DNA from: Paracamarosporium sp. OC-R06-R3
Lineage: Eukaryota; Ascomycota; Dothideomycetes; Pleosporales; Didymosphaeriaceae
Length of the DNA stretch: 64,000 bases
Direction of reading: 5' to 3'
Assembly (NCBI GenBank): GCA_019828545.1
Contig: JACVRA010000210.1
Coordinates: forward strand, 372,531-436,530
Shown: positions 11,397-22,820 of the stretch, in pieces
Numbering within the stretch: position 1 is the stretch's first letter
How the letters are laid out: every line of letters begins with the position of its first letter
The notes under the pieces: generated by a model
Told to the model about the DNA's origin: nothing
What the model saw: only the letters and a program-made list of their open reading frames with translations
Databases searched by the model: none
Program-made: the position numbers and the translations under genes

Positions 11397-12230
11397 TCAG
11401 CTGTTCTTCCCATCTCGACTGCCAATGTACTGGTACGCAAGCTCTACGGTCCCCACGTCCCTGTCATTCGCCAGCTCCTTCAGCTCTCTCGGTCTCCTCT
11501 TGATCAGCTCACTCTCCTCGAATAGCGTCTCGCGATCGCTGTCCACGCGCTCTCGTGACTCCGACTCCGGCACCGCCGAGATGCGATGCGCCGCTCGGCT
11601 CGTGCTTCTCTCCTCTAACCGTGATGTCGCTCGACTGCTACTCCGCTCGAATTGGCTGTTTAATGATGGGCTCGACGGCGACGACGCTAGTATCGATCCC
11701 CTTCTCGAGATGGACAGCCGCAGCCGTGAGGTCCGCTTCCGCTTGTCGCCGTTCCCAGCCACTATCGTGGTCGTGACCACGTTCATCGGCAGCTCTCGAT
11801 GATCATCGTGGAACGCGCCATTTAGAAACTCAGACGGCGCTGTATTCCTTCTCGAGACCGGTCTCGGCTTCCTCAGCGTGCCAGGCGGCGAGGTGGTAGA
11901 TGATGTTGAAGTATTCCGTGACCTATTCCTAGGATCTGCTGGCGAGTGTATAAAAGTTTCTGTTGTGGGTGTAAAGAGGGCCGTCGGGACCGGAGGCGGC
12001 GAAGCAGGGATCGGAGGCAGCGGTTCGCCCGCAGGTTTGGATTTGTATGAAGGCGCCGCCGACGACGCGTTTGATGGGAGTCGTGATAACGGCGCCCTGG
12101 GGCTGGATGTGCGCGAGCTGGGCGTTGAACTGGTGCGCCATTTGTCCTTCCACCTCTTCAGCGTTCTCCTGATCCCTGTGCCGTCCGTCGTAACGCTTGT
12201 TGACTGCGAAGCTGTGTTCATGTTTGGCAT
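11397..12230 (-). CDS. Ser/Arg/Pro-rich protein, unknown function
   Basis: Single exon, 277 residues, ATG at 12230 with a second ATG three codons on. Composition is low-complexity: Ser, Arg, Pro and Thr dominate, with basic patches (RRTLKRWKDKWR, KRKRTSRLRLSISRRGS) and RxxS sites that suit phosphorylation by basophilic kinases. The C-terminal third has charged helical character (RERVDSDRETLFEESELI). No membrane segment, signal or catalytic motif is visible. The N-terminal TLKRWKDKW could be a short amphipathic helix. I do not recognise the family. It may be a regulatory scaffold, but that is a guess. The open frame and third-position GC support it being real. Confidence 0.6.
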   Translation of the reverse strand: MPNMNTASQSTSVTTDGTGIRRTLKRWKDKWRTSSTPSSRTSSPRAPLSRLPSNASSAAPSYKSKPAGEPLPPIPASPPPVPTALFTPTTETFIHSPADPRNRSRNTSTSSTTSPPGTLRKPRPVSRRNTAPSEFLNGAFHDDHRELPMNVVTTTIVAGNGDKRKRTSRLRLSISRRGSILASSPSSPSLNSQFERSSSRATSRLEERSTSRAAHRISAVPESESRERVDSDRETLFEESELIKRRPRELKELANDRDVGTVELAYQYIGSRDGKNS

Positions 12231-13040
12231 GTTTTACTTTCCTGGCTCTAGACACCCCCACTGAAATCGAATTGAACTTTGAGAATCGTGACGTTATCCT
12301 TGGGGCTATCGTGCACGAGATGGAATAGGAGGCAATTCCACGGGAAGGGCAACGCAACGGCACGCACCCTCTTATCACAGCGACCCGTCCCAAGGACAAG
12401 CGGGCCCAGCGCGTTGGACTGACTTTCGGGGAAGCTGGAAACGGTTCATGGAGCGTCGGCTATGCAGGGGTCCAAAGTGATGGGTGGGCTCGGTTAACGC
12501 TTCTGGAAGGTTTTAGGCCATGGGGCGTTGGGCTATAGAACGTGCACATGTCTGACTGGGTCTAAACTTATTGGCAACCTACGCACGGGAGCCTTATTAT
12601 TGAGGAACGCGGCTGTGAGTCTAATTAGCGCTTTAATGCTATTGATCAGGGCTCGAGATGCACGACGAGTACTCTCCCGTGCCCAACTAGCTACAACCAG
12701 CGTCAATTGCGCGATGGGATCGTGAGCGGAGAAACGTGTTCCGCTGGCACAAAAGAGGTGAACGTGCGAACTGCGTGCATGTGACGAACATCTTGGCGCG
12801 TCCGAAGGGGTCGCTTGTGCTACTGCAAGCAGACTCTGATAGGGTGGATTTGTACAACTTCTATCACACCGGAGTCCGTCAGGCATATCCCGGGATCTCG
12901 ACCTCTGGGTGCATGGCTGTCTGTACAGCACCAAGTCCGCCGTTCCTTCAGGCTCGCTTAAGCAGCCTAGGGGCGTCGTATTCATTCGAAACCTTATTAC
13001 CTCCATGCTTTATGCTCCAGGTCAATATCGCGCCATCTTC
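12231..13040. other. Intergenic between two minus-strand genes
   Basis: Holds the promoter of the Ser/Arg-rich gene and the 3' flank of the carrier gene. No reading frame with family similarity. Confidence 0.5.
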
Positions 13041-14176
13041 CTAGTTGATAAGTCTCATGGTAAGCTCGACCCTGCATCGTGTCAGTTTCGACCGCTTGCC
13101 TGTCACCGCCAAACTTACGTTGCGAACGTTCCAGCGCTAACGGGCATAGCCCTCAATAAGGTGGGGCCAATGCCTCTCCAGAACCCCCCGAGGCCTTCCG
13201 CCTTGTACGTCTTCGCGAAGCAGTCGCGCATGTTCTTGTATTTCTGAGTTTCGCCGAATCCATCGGTTTGCATCTTGCTCTTGATCACATCGAACGGATA
13301 GCTCCAAAGCCAAAGTGCCTCGCCTGCGAGACCGCCATAAAGAGCCACCTTGGGTGTGCTTATCTCGTCTCGTTTGATATTGTTGCGCTCTGCATCCTTA
13401 TTCATCATATACTCAAAGGCCGCGAACCAGGCGCCATATGCGTTAGCTTCACGCAGGAAAGTCACAGCTGTTCCACGGTAAACGCCTCGGATTCCTTCGT
13501 GAGCAGTAAGCTTCTTAATGCAGTCGATGGGGCCATTGTAAAGCCGAGCTGCACCGTGAGGCTGAGTCTGCAGGCGGATACGGATGTGCTCGATGGGGCT
13601 TGACAGTACAGTGTTTGTGATACCCGCGAACGCACCAGCTGCGTAGTACTGCGTATAGCTGAGCTCGCCGGAACCTGTCTTTTGGAGATTTTGCGCCTCA
13701 AACGCGCGACGAGCGTAGTGAAATCCACCGAACTGGACTGATACGCAGGCACCGATACCTATCAAAGGCGTCAACGTGCCCTTGTAAAAGGCAAGGCCCC
13801 CCTCATTCTTGTAGATCTTGGTGGCCGCATCTAAAGCGTTTGAGTACTGCTGTGTGGTCTGTAACCGCACTTTGACAATGTCAAACGGTTGTCCTGTCTT
13901 TGATCAGTGTCGTTCACACCGACATCTGAGTATATTGCCCATCAACTGCAGATGGTCATTCTCGTTTGACACGTCATGATGCTTGTAGTTGAGGTCAAGA
14001 AGATTATTAACCAAAAATTCAAAGCACATCACAATGATGCAACAACCCAACTGCAGGGAAGCATGGTACGTACCAATGAGCACCTGTGCAACACCACCAA
14101 CTGCGCCCGCAAAAAGATCCTTCAGCGTCCTCTGAAGTCCATGCTCCGGTGCCTCCAATTCAGCCTCGATCCCCAT
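13041..14176 (-). CDS. Mitochondrial carrier family protein, YMC1/CRC1-type
   Basis: Three exons: 14176-14074, 13893-13119 and 13071-13041; introns of 180 and 47 bp; 302 residues. All three carrier signatures are present: QPFDIVKVRLQ across the first splice, SPIEHIRIRLQ and YPFDVIKSKMQ. The last exon is only 31 nt and restores the normal carrier ending (ATVELTMRLIN); without it the frame stops just after FAT. Segments such as YSNALDAATKIYKNEG and GTLTPLIGIGACVSVQFG are close to the YMC1/YMC2 and carnitine/acylcarnitine carrier group as I remember it. The protein should lie in the inner mitochondrial membrane with six helices. YMC-type carriers are linked to glycine/organic acid transport; the substrate here is not proven. 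Confidence 0.92.
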
Positions 14177-14888
14177 CTCTTCGACTGCACACGACTGTCC
14201 TTGGAGCTTCCTCGTCTATCTTCCGTCTCTTATCAACGCACGAGCCTCCAGCGGGGCACGACAAGCACAATGGTGAATCTCCAAGCTCGTGGAAGGCGGC
14301 GATGAACAGTGTTAAAAAGATAGAAGAGGCTGGGAACGGCAATTGAAGGTAATGGAAGCCGAACTCGGGGAGCTTGGATTGGCCTCTCCGACGGCGAATC
14401 GATTTCTTTGGTTGACGTGCTCGTGCCAAGGCGCGCTAGGCACGGTATCGCGCGTATCGCGTCAGTCTACGAGACAGTGATTGTTATCTTTGAGGTATTG
14501 GAAAAGTACGGTTATATGGATCTGAACTTAGATGTTGAATGCGAGATATTAGTATTTTCTGAAATGAACCAAAGATATACAAGAAGCCGCCAACAATGAA
14601 CAGGTCGCTCAAGTCCCACCACCAACACCCAAGGCTGTTACGCCTGTGCAGCCTAACAATACAGACATTCAATGACGTCCATCGCTACATCTGACCTGGT
14701 ATCTTAAAAGTGCAACCAAACACTGACCACCCTTCGACTCTTTCAAGACAGCCTATTCCCCTAAAGAGACATCGCCCAAACCAGACTCCCCAGATGATGT
14801 TTAACAACGGCGTGCCTATCTTTTCCATAATCTTACAGACTCGTGTGAGTTCGCTTCTAGTGTCCGTTCTAGTCGGTCTATCCAGATG
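14177..14888. other. Intergenic between carrier and Ras-family genes
   Basis: Promoter of the carrier gene plus the 3' flank of the GTPase gene. No supported gene. Confidence 0.5.
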
Positions 14889-15873
14889 CTACCAGCACCG
14901 CAACTTCTTCCAGAAGTTGCCTTTTGATTCGTCGTTCCCCTCGTTCGATGGCGTAGATCCTTCCTTTTCCTTCAGTGGCGGAAGAGCCACTGTTCTCGTA
15001 GGATGCGTGGCAGCAGCGCCCCCAGACGCTGTTAACCGGCGGGCTTCGACAACACGGCGGACGAGCACTTTCTTGTCAGCTTCTCTACTCCGCCAATTGC
15101 TGCTATCACTTACGCGCAAATGTCTCCTCTATATTGACCATCTCTCTCGCACTGGTCTCCATGAACCCACAGCCTCTCTTGCGCGCCCACTCGAGCCCCT
15201 CAGCGGCCTTGACTACCCGTGCGGCTGACAGATCGCACTTGTTGCCCGCAACAAGCTTTACTGGTGGTACCTTGCCCTGATCGAGCCTATTCTCCTCTTC
15301 CATGTCGATCATCTCAGCGAAGTATTCGAGGCCTTCGAGGCTGTGTTGGTTTGTGATATCGTAGACGAGGAGGAAAGCATCGGATCGCAAGTTTGAGGCT
15401 GCCCAGAGCGAGCGGTACTCTTCTTGACCGGCCGTGTCGGTGAGCATGAGGAAGTAAGACTGGCCATCGACGGTGCGCGTTACCGAGTATGAATCCTCTA
15501 CGTGGTGGTCAGCGGGAATGCGCTTCGTAAAAAGGCGCGATTGCTGGCGGCGCCAGCAGTGGGCCGTCGCATGCGCATCGAATCTGTGTAGGCAGACCTA
15601 CCTATTGTCGGATCGTAGCTGTTGCACGCCTTGTCAGCTCAGTGTGCTCGGAATGCCACGACTCAACCCCACAGATGGACTTACTCATGTGTCCATTCGG
15701 ACCTCACCAGCCGCAGTGTAATTGAACTCTTTCCTGCCTCGGCGTCAGCCACCGGGTCACCACATGTTCAGCCCTCGGCCTCATTTTGTGCAGCTTTGCG
15801 CATCGCTCCTGGAAAACGTACCGCACCCGCCGTCCCCGCATACAGTAATGGTTATCCTGTTATCCGGGTCCAT
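14889..15873 (-). CDS. Ras-family small GTPase
   Basis: Five exons: 15873-15822, 15733-15685, 15618-15602 (17 nt), 15497-15114 and 15067-14889; 226 residues. The splice joins reproduce every G-box: P-loop GDGGCGKSS (Gly13-Ser20), switch I DYDPTIED with Thr38, switch II DTAGQEEY (Gln64), NKCD (125-128) and ETSA. The final join gives EETFALLVRRVVEARR, the usual last helix. It is therefore a complete Ras-type GTPase that should cycle between GTP and GDP. The P-loop has Gly-Gly-Cys where classic Ras has Gly-Gly-Val. The C terminus is hydrophilic and ends KKLRCW, so the only terminal cysteine is second from last and no CAAX box exists. This looks like a fungal Ras subgroup rather than RAS1/RAS2. 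Membrane attachment, if any, must use another mode. Confidence 0.92.
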
Positions 15874-17443
15874 GTTCTTACAGCCCCAAGCCCAATATAA
15901 ACAAGAAAAGAATCGTATTCGTCGTAGAAAGGTAGTGAGCGTGGGTGGCCGATGCGCGGTTGCGATCGCGAATTCGTAGGTGTCGTAGCTTCAGTCGTCG
16001 GGTCGCAATGATTCTGCCCAATGACGGCCGTCGGAGCAAGGTCGACTCCGCACCCAGCCTGTCAATGTCTCGATGAAGTTGTGGCCCAGAAGCTGCGGTG
16101 AATGACGGGACAACGTGCACAAAAAAGCAAGGCGGGAAGTAATACGAGGGTGGTTCGGCAGCGTCTGAGGAGGAGCGGCACGTTGCACGTCTTGACTGCG
16201 GCGACCCTTGCAACCGCCCTGTCGCCCATGGTTCGCTGCCGAGTTCATGCGCCCACGATGCCCGGGGTGCCCAAATCTTAATTTAAGATTGGCGTGCCTG
16301 ATGCCTGCATTTGTCGACAGACACGTGCGCATGCTTGCCTGCGCATCGGGCCTTCAAAGGGCTGTCGCTCTTCCTCCTGCCATTCAACAGCCGTGGGTGC
16401 ACCTTTAGGCAGTCCGAGTGCGCGACGCAAGGATCAGGCCGACCTCGCACACTCTCAGTACCGTCGTTCACGCAAGATGACATATGCACCGAGACCAACT
16501 CATCACTCCAATCAGCCCGTCCCTGGTCAGCCCTGCCCGTTGCATCTCGTTTCATCTGTCCTCATCCGTACAACGCTCTCGGCCATGTCCTAGCATCGAT
16601 TCCTCCAAGGAACGCGGCAAGTTCCCTTGTAGAGTGGGCTTCAAGATATCCTCGGGACCCCTCGAGCCGTTTCGTCAAGTGATCGTCCCCCAGAACTGCC
16701 CGTTTCATCACGATAGTCGGCGAGGCTAGAATGCCGGCATGCGCTCCACAAGGGCACAGAGGATCTACGCTGGGGTGCTTCCATCACGTTTAAAAGTTGT
16801 TGAGGACATGTTAACCAATAGGTGTTGTCACGCTCGGTGTTCGTCCTACCCAGTAACGATCATGATCAGAGACTCACGGTACGCCTTCCTGGAAGCTTGA
16901 TCTTCAAATCAGCAAATGCTATCACAGCTTTGGTCCAAAAGGCCTTAACAAAAAAAAAAAGAGAGCGTGCAACTGGGCGGCTACATCAATTGTTGTTCGG
17001 ATGAAGGCCCGAAACTGTCAGTCGCGTAAATGACAACGGTAAAGCACAGAGGAACGAAGGAATCGGATGCTTGCTTAGGACACGCTAAAGATGAATTACA
17101 CTGTATTTCCGGGTGCTCAGACGGCAGGCATCCAAGATATCCGGTGGAAGATTCGTCATGCCCGGCACCCAATGGTTCGAAAAGTCTACAGTATGCAATC
17201 ATGGGCAGGACCATCGAGTAGCGAAATGTCAGCAAATCAGTGCCAGGGATAAGGCGATTGTCGGGACTAACGCCACAAGTAGAAGTTATAATATCAATCG
17301 CTTATGTACAAAAGATCTTCGGTTCGGAACATATATTGCTGGATCATAACCTATAGACCCAACTTCGCAGGAGGTTATACTGAGAACAACTTGAAAGAGT
17401 AGTTTCGGTACGGTACTTAAACTCAGCAGAGAACAAGAAGTTG
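15874..17443. other. 1.6-kb intergenic region
   Basis: Promoter of the Ras-family gene at the left. Several short overlapping frames, none with an ATG and family-like content. A short A run occurs near 16950. Confidence 0.45.
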
Positions 17444-17665
17444 CTAGGTCATATACACACCGTTCGCTATCAGAATCATGAGCGCTGCTGCCACCTGAAT
17501 CCACGCACTCTTAACAGTACCCAAGGGTGCGGCGTTATTGTTTAAATCGAAGAGATCTATCACTCTCTTGGCCGTGGCTTCGTCAGGCTGTCCCCAGAGT
17601 CTCCGTGTGTTAACATAGCTAGGGCTCTTGCCGCGATAGTTTTGGAAGGGTATTAGGAACGACAT
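17444..17665 (-). CDS. Possible small tail-anchored protein
   Basis: Single frame of 73 codons from an ATG at 17665. The N-terminal half is polar with an amphipathic stretch (DEATAKRVIDLFDLN). The C-terminal 25 residues hold one hydrophobic helix (WIQVAAALMILIANGVYM) directly before the stop, as in small tail-anchored membrane proteins. I know no matching family. It lies alone in a gene-poor region, so it could be chance. Upstream exons are possible but none is compelling. Confidence 0.35.
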   Translation of the reverse strand: MSFLIPFQNYRGKSPSYVNTRRLWGQPDEATAKRVIDLFDLNNNAAPLGTVKSAWIQVAAALMILIANGVYMT

Positions 17666-18553
17666 TATTTCGAAATTGTCTGTGGAGGTGTCTGTGGAAG
17701 GATTGCAAGGCTCTACAGCCTATACAGTGAAATATTCGACTGCCACCTTACCTGTTGAGCCATGACTCCTTACTATTCTCACCAAACCAAACTTTTGCAA
17801 TGACTCCCAGAGTCGTTGTCTCCTATAATCTCAACAGCTTAGTAAAGGTACAGCATTCAGTGCGCAGCTCTGCTGTGGTACCGACTCACTAGGGTCCCAC
17901 GCTGGGCCAACACCAACTCGGTACGGTACTCGTTGAACTCTTACATACAGGACATATCAGTGATGAGGAGCCTAGACGTTCCAGTAGCACAATCCTGTAG
18001 ATAAGTGTTCCAGAATGCAACTACCAAAAGAAACAACAATGGTAGCAAGAGTCATAAGAAAGCGAGGACTTTTGCATGTAGCAATGACTACAGCTTAACC
18101 GGATTTCCACTTACTAAACTTTGCCCTTAACAGCTCGATGTACGAACTTGGTGAGAAGGCTTGACGCTTCCTAGTAACGTAAGCTAATGTAAAAACTTTG
18201 CGCCACATCATTTTAGAAAGCTAGGCTCTTCGATTCAAAATAGTTACATCAAGTTAGCCATCCGCAAGACATAGGAAGCGAAGAGCGGTAGACGTTTGAA
18301 AACAAGACAACCTCACAAAGAGCCTATTCTTGTTCTTGAGCGCACGTTTTACAGATGTAATGTAGGCTATACATAAACAGCTCGGGCTGTGTAGGTGGTG
18401 GCTGAGTAAGAATGGGCTCACCTTGGGTTAGGAAGAGTTAGCGTAATTATGCATGGTTGTAACTCGGTGTCCATCGGTGTTTCATATTGTGCACCTACCT
18501 TTCTCATGAACGAACAACTTCTGCCTAGTTGCGGCGCAGTGCCTTGAGAGCAA
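17666..18553. other. AT-rich intergenic region
   Basis: No gene recognised. Composition is clearly more AT-rich than in the first 16 kb, and this continues to about 21.5 kb. Confidence 0.45.
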
Positions 18554-20876
18554 ATGGTATTACAATACATATGTCATAATAGCAGTGTTTTCTTTTGTAA
18601 ACAGCAGAGCCCGGGCACTGAAGGAATACACTCTCAGTGGATCTCATCAAGCACTTTCTGCATCAACGATATGTCGCAAAGATCTCATCCAGACAATAAT
18701 CAATGGCTGATAACTTTTACTTTGACTGTAAATTACGAGCTCCAGACTCTTACCCCGAAATCCACCCACAGGTTACTCGATGTAATGCGTTCGAAACATC
18801 AATGCAACTGCGCATATTTGAGCAACATCCACCCTCATACCGACTGGAACGATCTTCACCAAGGGTTTATGCCGTCACGTACGCACAAAGCCAGATTTTT
18901 GTTCACGAGCAATACGAAGCTGGACCGTGCGAGGAGCCTCTGCATGACAGAAGTGGGCAGAAAGCATGACAGCAGACACGATTTCAGGATCTGGACGCTC
19001 AGCTTGGTTGCACAACTTTCAGAGCTCTGCGAATCCGACCACTCTCGAGACCGATTTCAGCCGCCGCGAGAACCCACACTTCGAACCTTCGAAATGGGAA
19101 ATATCACCAAGAATAAAATATGTAATGATATCAGTGTAATGCTACAAGCTCCATTAAGTACAAATGAGATAAAAGAACATGGTATGGGCTATGTCTATGT
19201 ACTAAGAGATCAGTTGGGTGCCAGCACTATAGGGCAACTCAAGATTGGATTTTCGAAATATCACCCGGAACATCGGGCGCATGAACTCGCGCGATGTCTG
19301 GCACGGCCCGAAGTTATCAGCCATACCCCTCTGTTACCCCATGCTAAACGACTTGAGTCAATCATTCACACAGAATTACAGGCTGTTTGGAAAGTCCAGT
19401 ATTGTCCAAGGTGCGAACATAATCATCAAGAATGGTTTACCATTGCCCATAGTGACTCAAGAGAGGTGGTCCATCGATGGAGCAGATGGATCCTTCAGCG
19501 ACCCTATGTCGACGGGAAATTGACTGATAAGTGGAAAGCCCATTTAACTGCAATGGATATGGGATCGGTCAAGGAAGACACAGTCATTTCAAGTTTCTGG
19601 CAAGATGTAATCGACCGCTTCAATATGAATGTATCCCAAGATACCGAGTCACAGCGTATCGGCGTGTACTTGAATGACTGTCATTGGGACGTTACCTGTG
19701 AACTCATGGGTATCAATCAATTTGGGAAAGAAGTTTGCGACGACCTTCGAAACCATATGCCTAGGGAGGGTAAAGGATACACTAGAAATGATATAGAGGA
19801 CGGCCTCTCTCGGCTAAGAGAGAAAATTCAAGCACTACAAGAATCGGACAGTTCTAACAGCCATGCAGAGGTTGGAGGATTATTCGACTCCTTGGGCAAG
19901 CTAAAGGCAGGTTACTCTAATACCTCACGAGGAAAACGAGTTTCAGAAGATTGTCTAATCAGCAGTCTGATTGACACGGAGTCTCCGCTACGACGCCTTC
20001 TTCACCCAGAAACAAGGCTTCGTCACATTCTCAACGCTGACAGATCGCTTGGTATACTGAGTTGTCTCATGCAATGCGGACGAGAAGGTTCTAGAATTGG
20101 GAGCAAAGCCTTTATGCTCGAGCGCTTAGATCGTTTCAAAGCTACCAAAACTGGAGCAGTCTCGGTGAGCGATCCCATCTTAGGAGTCACCGAGTCGCCC
20201 CTTGGGGATGCTACAATGCTTCCAGTCCTCGCCTTGGAAGATTTGAAATATCTCAATGCGCCTGTAGCCAATTGGGTAGGTATGGGCCCTACAAACGCCG
20301 GATTCCAATTCGTTCAAGAAGCATACAGAGAGGGTAAATGGTTAGGCAAGACACCCCAATTTAAGCTTCCCAAAGCATTCCAAAAGGCTGGATATGAGAA
20401 TCTCTATGCATCGCCAAAAGATCACTTGCAACATTCTAGGAACTCATCCAGCCCTGGATCAGATTCGGATTCGATTGGTCAAGTCGATGGACCAGATTTT
20501 GAATTTACCCGTGGTGAAGACGGAGACACTTTTCGCTGGTCAACACCATTTAAACGACGAGCTTATTCGCAACGTCCAGAGAACGGTAGAAGAAATGCGT
20601 CTACCAGGTGGTAGAGAGAAGGTGGAAAAGGATATGGCAAGGGCCTTATATGACTATGGGCTCGATGTGGGTGTTGACATCTCTAGTGACGAGGAAACAA
20701 ACGATTTGAACTTTGGCTCTCCAATTCCGTCTTCGAGGAATTCATTACAGAAACAGAGCCCTCAAACACCAAGAGGTTCTGGCTTCATAACCTCGAAAAA
20801 GCGGCCGAACCAATCTGAGCAGCCTACATTAGCAATCTCTGCAAAGAAGGCAAAGTTATGGCTTGAGTCGTTGTGA
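18554..20876 (+). CDS. T5orf172 (GIY-YIG-like) domain protein, probable 3' frameshift
   Basis: A 686-codon frame (18554-20614) holds a T5orf172/MUG113-type domain at residues about 210-300. It opens with GYVYVLRDQ, continues KIGFSKYHPEHRAHEL, and has a Cys-x2-Cys-x-His element (YCPRCEHNHQEWF). Such domains are related to GIY-YIG nucleases and occur in many fungal proteins of unknown role. After about residue 667 the frame turns arginine-rich and soon stops. The +1 frame meanwhile continues as plausible coding sequence (NDELIRNVQRTVEEM...) to a stop at 20876 and ends with a basic Ser/Pro-rich tail. Loss of one A in the AAA at 20552-20554 would join them. This is either a sequencing error or a real break. 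The first 170 residues look unusual, so the true start may lie further in (ATG at 18671) or involve an intron. Confidence 0.7.
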
Positions 20877-21556
20877 ACCAATACTAGAGATCTTTTGCCC
20901 TTGTAATAAAAAGCAGTTCTATTATTTCATGCCATCTTCTCTTTCAATGTGAGTGGATAGACGTCTAAATTTATGGGTAATGAACATACAGTATCTCGCT
21001 TCAACGATGTGCTCTGTGAAGGCCACTGTGACTGACAAGAAACAGTACTCATCTTGGCAAGTGCAGTATGTAGCGGTGGCTGTTGATGTTGAAATTGCCA
21101 CTGTTATCAGCGATACTTGTGCAAGTTGGTCAAGACTCAATAAGTGAAAAGGCAACCGAGGCTTCCAATCGGAGTTCGTATATGTTTTTCACGGGTGGCC
21201 CATGGCTTCCATACTTATACCCGATTTGGCTCTTGTAACATGCGTCAGGAATATCACAGTAAGAAAACAACTTAGATGTAGTCGCATGCGAAACAAAACT
21301 ATAGCCTCGATTTATATACGTCACGTGACATTACACAGTTTGTATAGTGAATCTCCACTCGGCATTAATATGATCTAAAGTAAAGGTGAAAGTGAAAAGA
21401 TACATTGTTGCATGGCGAAAAAGAGCTAGTACCTCCGCCTTCACATAAAAAGCACACTTTCTGCTTCTCTCCTCAACAATGCTCGACTCCAACTTCAATT
21501 CCAACTCGAACTTCCAGTTACAGTTACAGAGGCTGCGCTAGGGACTGTTAGTTGTC
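20877..21556. other. Intergenic
   Basis: AT-rich spacer between the T5orf172 gene and the BTB gene; includes the promoter of the latter. No supported gene. Confidence 0.5.
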
Positions 21557-22343
21557 ATGGGCGGATCATCGAAGCGTCGTACTGCTCCACGAGTCAAAAA
21601 TGCGGCAGAAACGGTACCAGCAATCTCTTCCGACACGGAGATGGTGGACGTCCCAGACAAAACGCCAGAGAAGCCTCCTGCTTGGAAAACTTTCGTGGCC
21701 GCACAACCACTTGAGTGAGTACCGAACCAGCACTTTTAATGGCTTAGCTAACGATGGAAGCTTCTCCGACGACATTGTCCAGTTAAAAGTGAGTGCTACA
21801 CATGTTACACTCAACGTCCATGAGAAGGTCCTCTGCAAATCTTCTCAATTCTTCAAGACTGCGCTCAAAAAGGAGTGGGGCGCTTTACGAGAGGATCCTA
21901 AGACCCTTGATCTCTCCGACGATCGAGTCGAAGTCGTGCATGCATACATCTATTGGCTCTACACTAAAGACATCTCACTTTCTCCGGTCAGGCTTTTCGT
22001 GGTCCAGTCTTATCTATTTGGGGAGAAGATAATGGACAAGAAGTACAAAAACGCCGTCCTCCTGGAGCTCATGAGAGAGCCTATTCCAACATATGCGATT
22101 GCGTGGGTAGCGAATCTTTTGTACAAGGGAACCACCACGACCTCACCTGCACGACGTCTCATGACCGACATAATCGTACACTCAGCCCAAGAGAGCGATG
22201 ACTGGAATCTTGTTTTTGAGGAACTCGACAAAGAGGTGATGGTTGATGCCATGAAAGCCATGGCGAAGGTAAGGCCTGGTCCAGATAGACAAGGGTGGAC
22301 GGTCTACAAGGAAAGGTATCTGGAATGGGAAGGTTATGCTTAG
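21557..22343 (+). CDS. BTB/POZ domain protein
   Basis: Two exons, 21557-21714 and 21761-22343, with a 46-bp intron (GTGAGT donor, GCTAAC branch); 246 residues. The first 50 residues are basic then acidic and disordered. A BTB core follows: DDIVQLKVSATHVTLNVHEKVLCKSSQFF, then KEWGAL, VVHAYIYWLYTKDI and LFVVQSYLFGEKI. These match the conserved V-x-x-x-VLC-SS-FF and Y-x-WLY pattern of the many small fungal BTB proteins. No kelch, MATH or zinc-finger partner is present. BTB domains mediate dimerisation and Cullin-3 contact; the target here is unknown. Complete gene. Confidence 0.85.
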
Positions 22344-22820
22344 GAAACTGTTCGCTTGAAGGCCTGTCTGGCCTATGACTGGCAAAAGACCGGGGACACG
22401 TCACAAGTCGAGATAATTCTACTTGTACGATACGTACACAGACAGCCTGTGAAGCTTGTATCTGGACATGCGACTGTACCATTAGGCAGTAGTGCTAATC
22501 ATGCATACCTGACTGTGATTGAAGTACACTGGAATTACTTTCGAATCATAATTGATAGGGGTAGACAGCTAACTTTTAGGGCGACAATAATGTCTATGGT
22601 AAAAAAAAATCTCTCGGTGTGTGAAGCACTGGTACATGGTTATTTTGTGACAGGTGTATAAATAGGATGCGGTGAGCTTTCTCGAGGTAAGATATTTACA
22701 GAAGTCCCGTTGTGAGTATCCCAAAATGACGACGTTGCATTATTAAGCTCGTGATTCAAATTTCAATATACTGAAGATCTATAGTCCCGCTCCATAGTCC
22801 CGCTCCATAGGCGTACTGTC
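22344..22820. other. Convergent 3' spacer
   Basis: 477 bp between the BTB gene and the stop of the MFS gene. It holds a short tandem duplication (22781-22806) and no gene. Confidence 0.5.
22781..22806. repeat. 13-bp direct tandem duplication
   Basis: ATAGTCCCGCTCC occurs twice without spacer, followed by the first four bases of a further unit. It lies 15 bp beyond the stop of the MFS gene. Confidence 0.85.
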
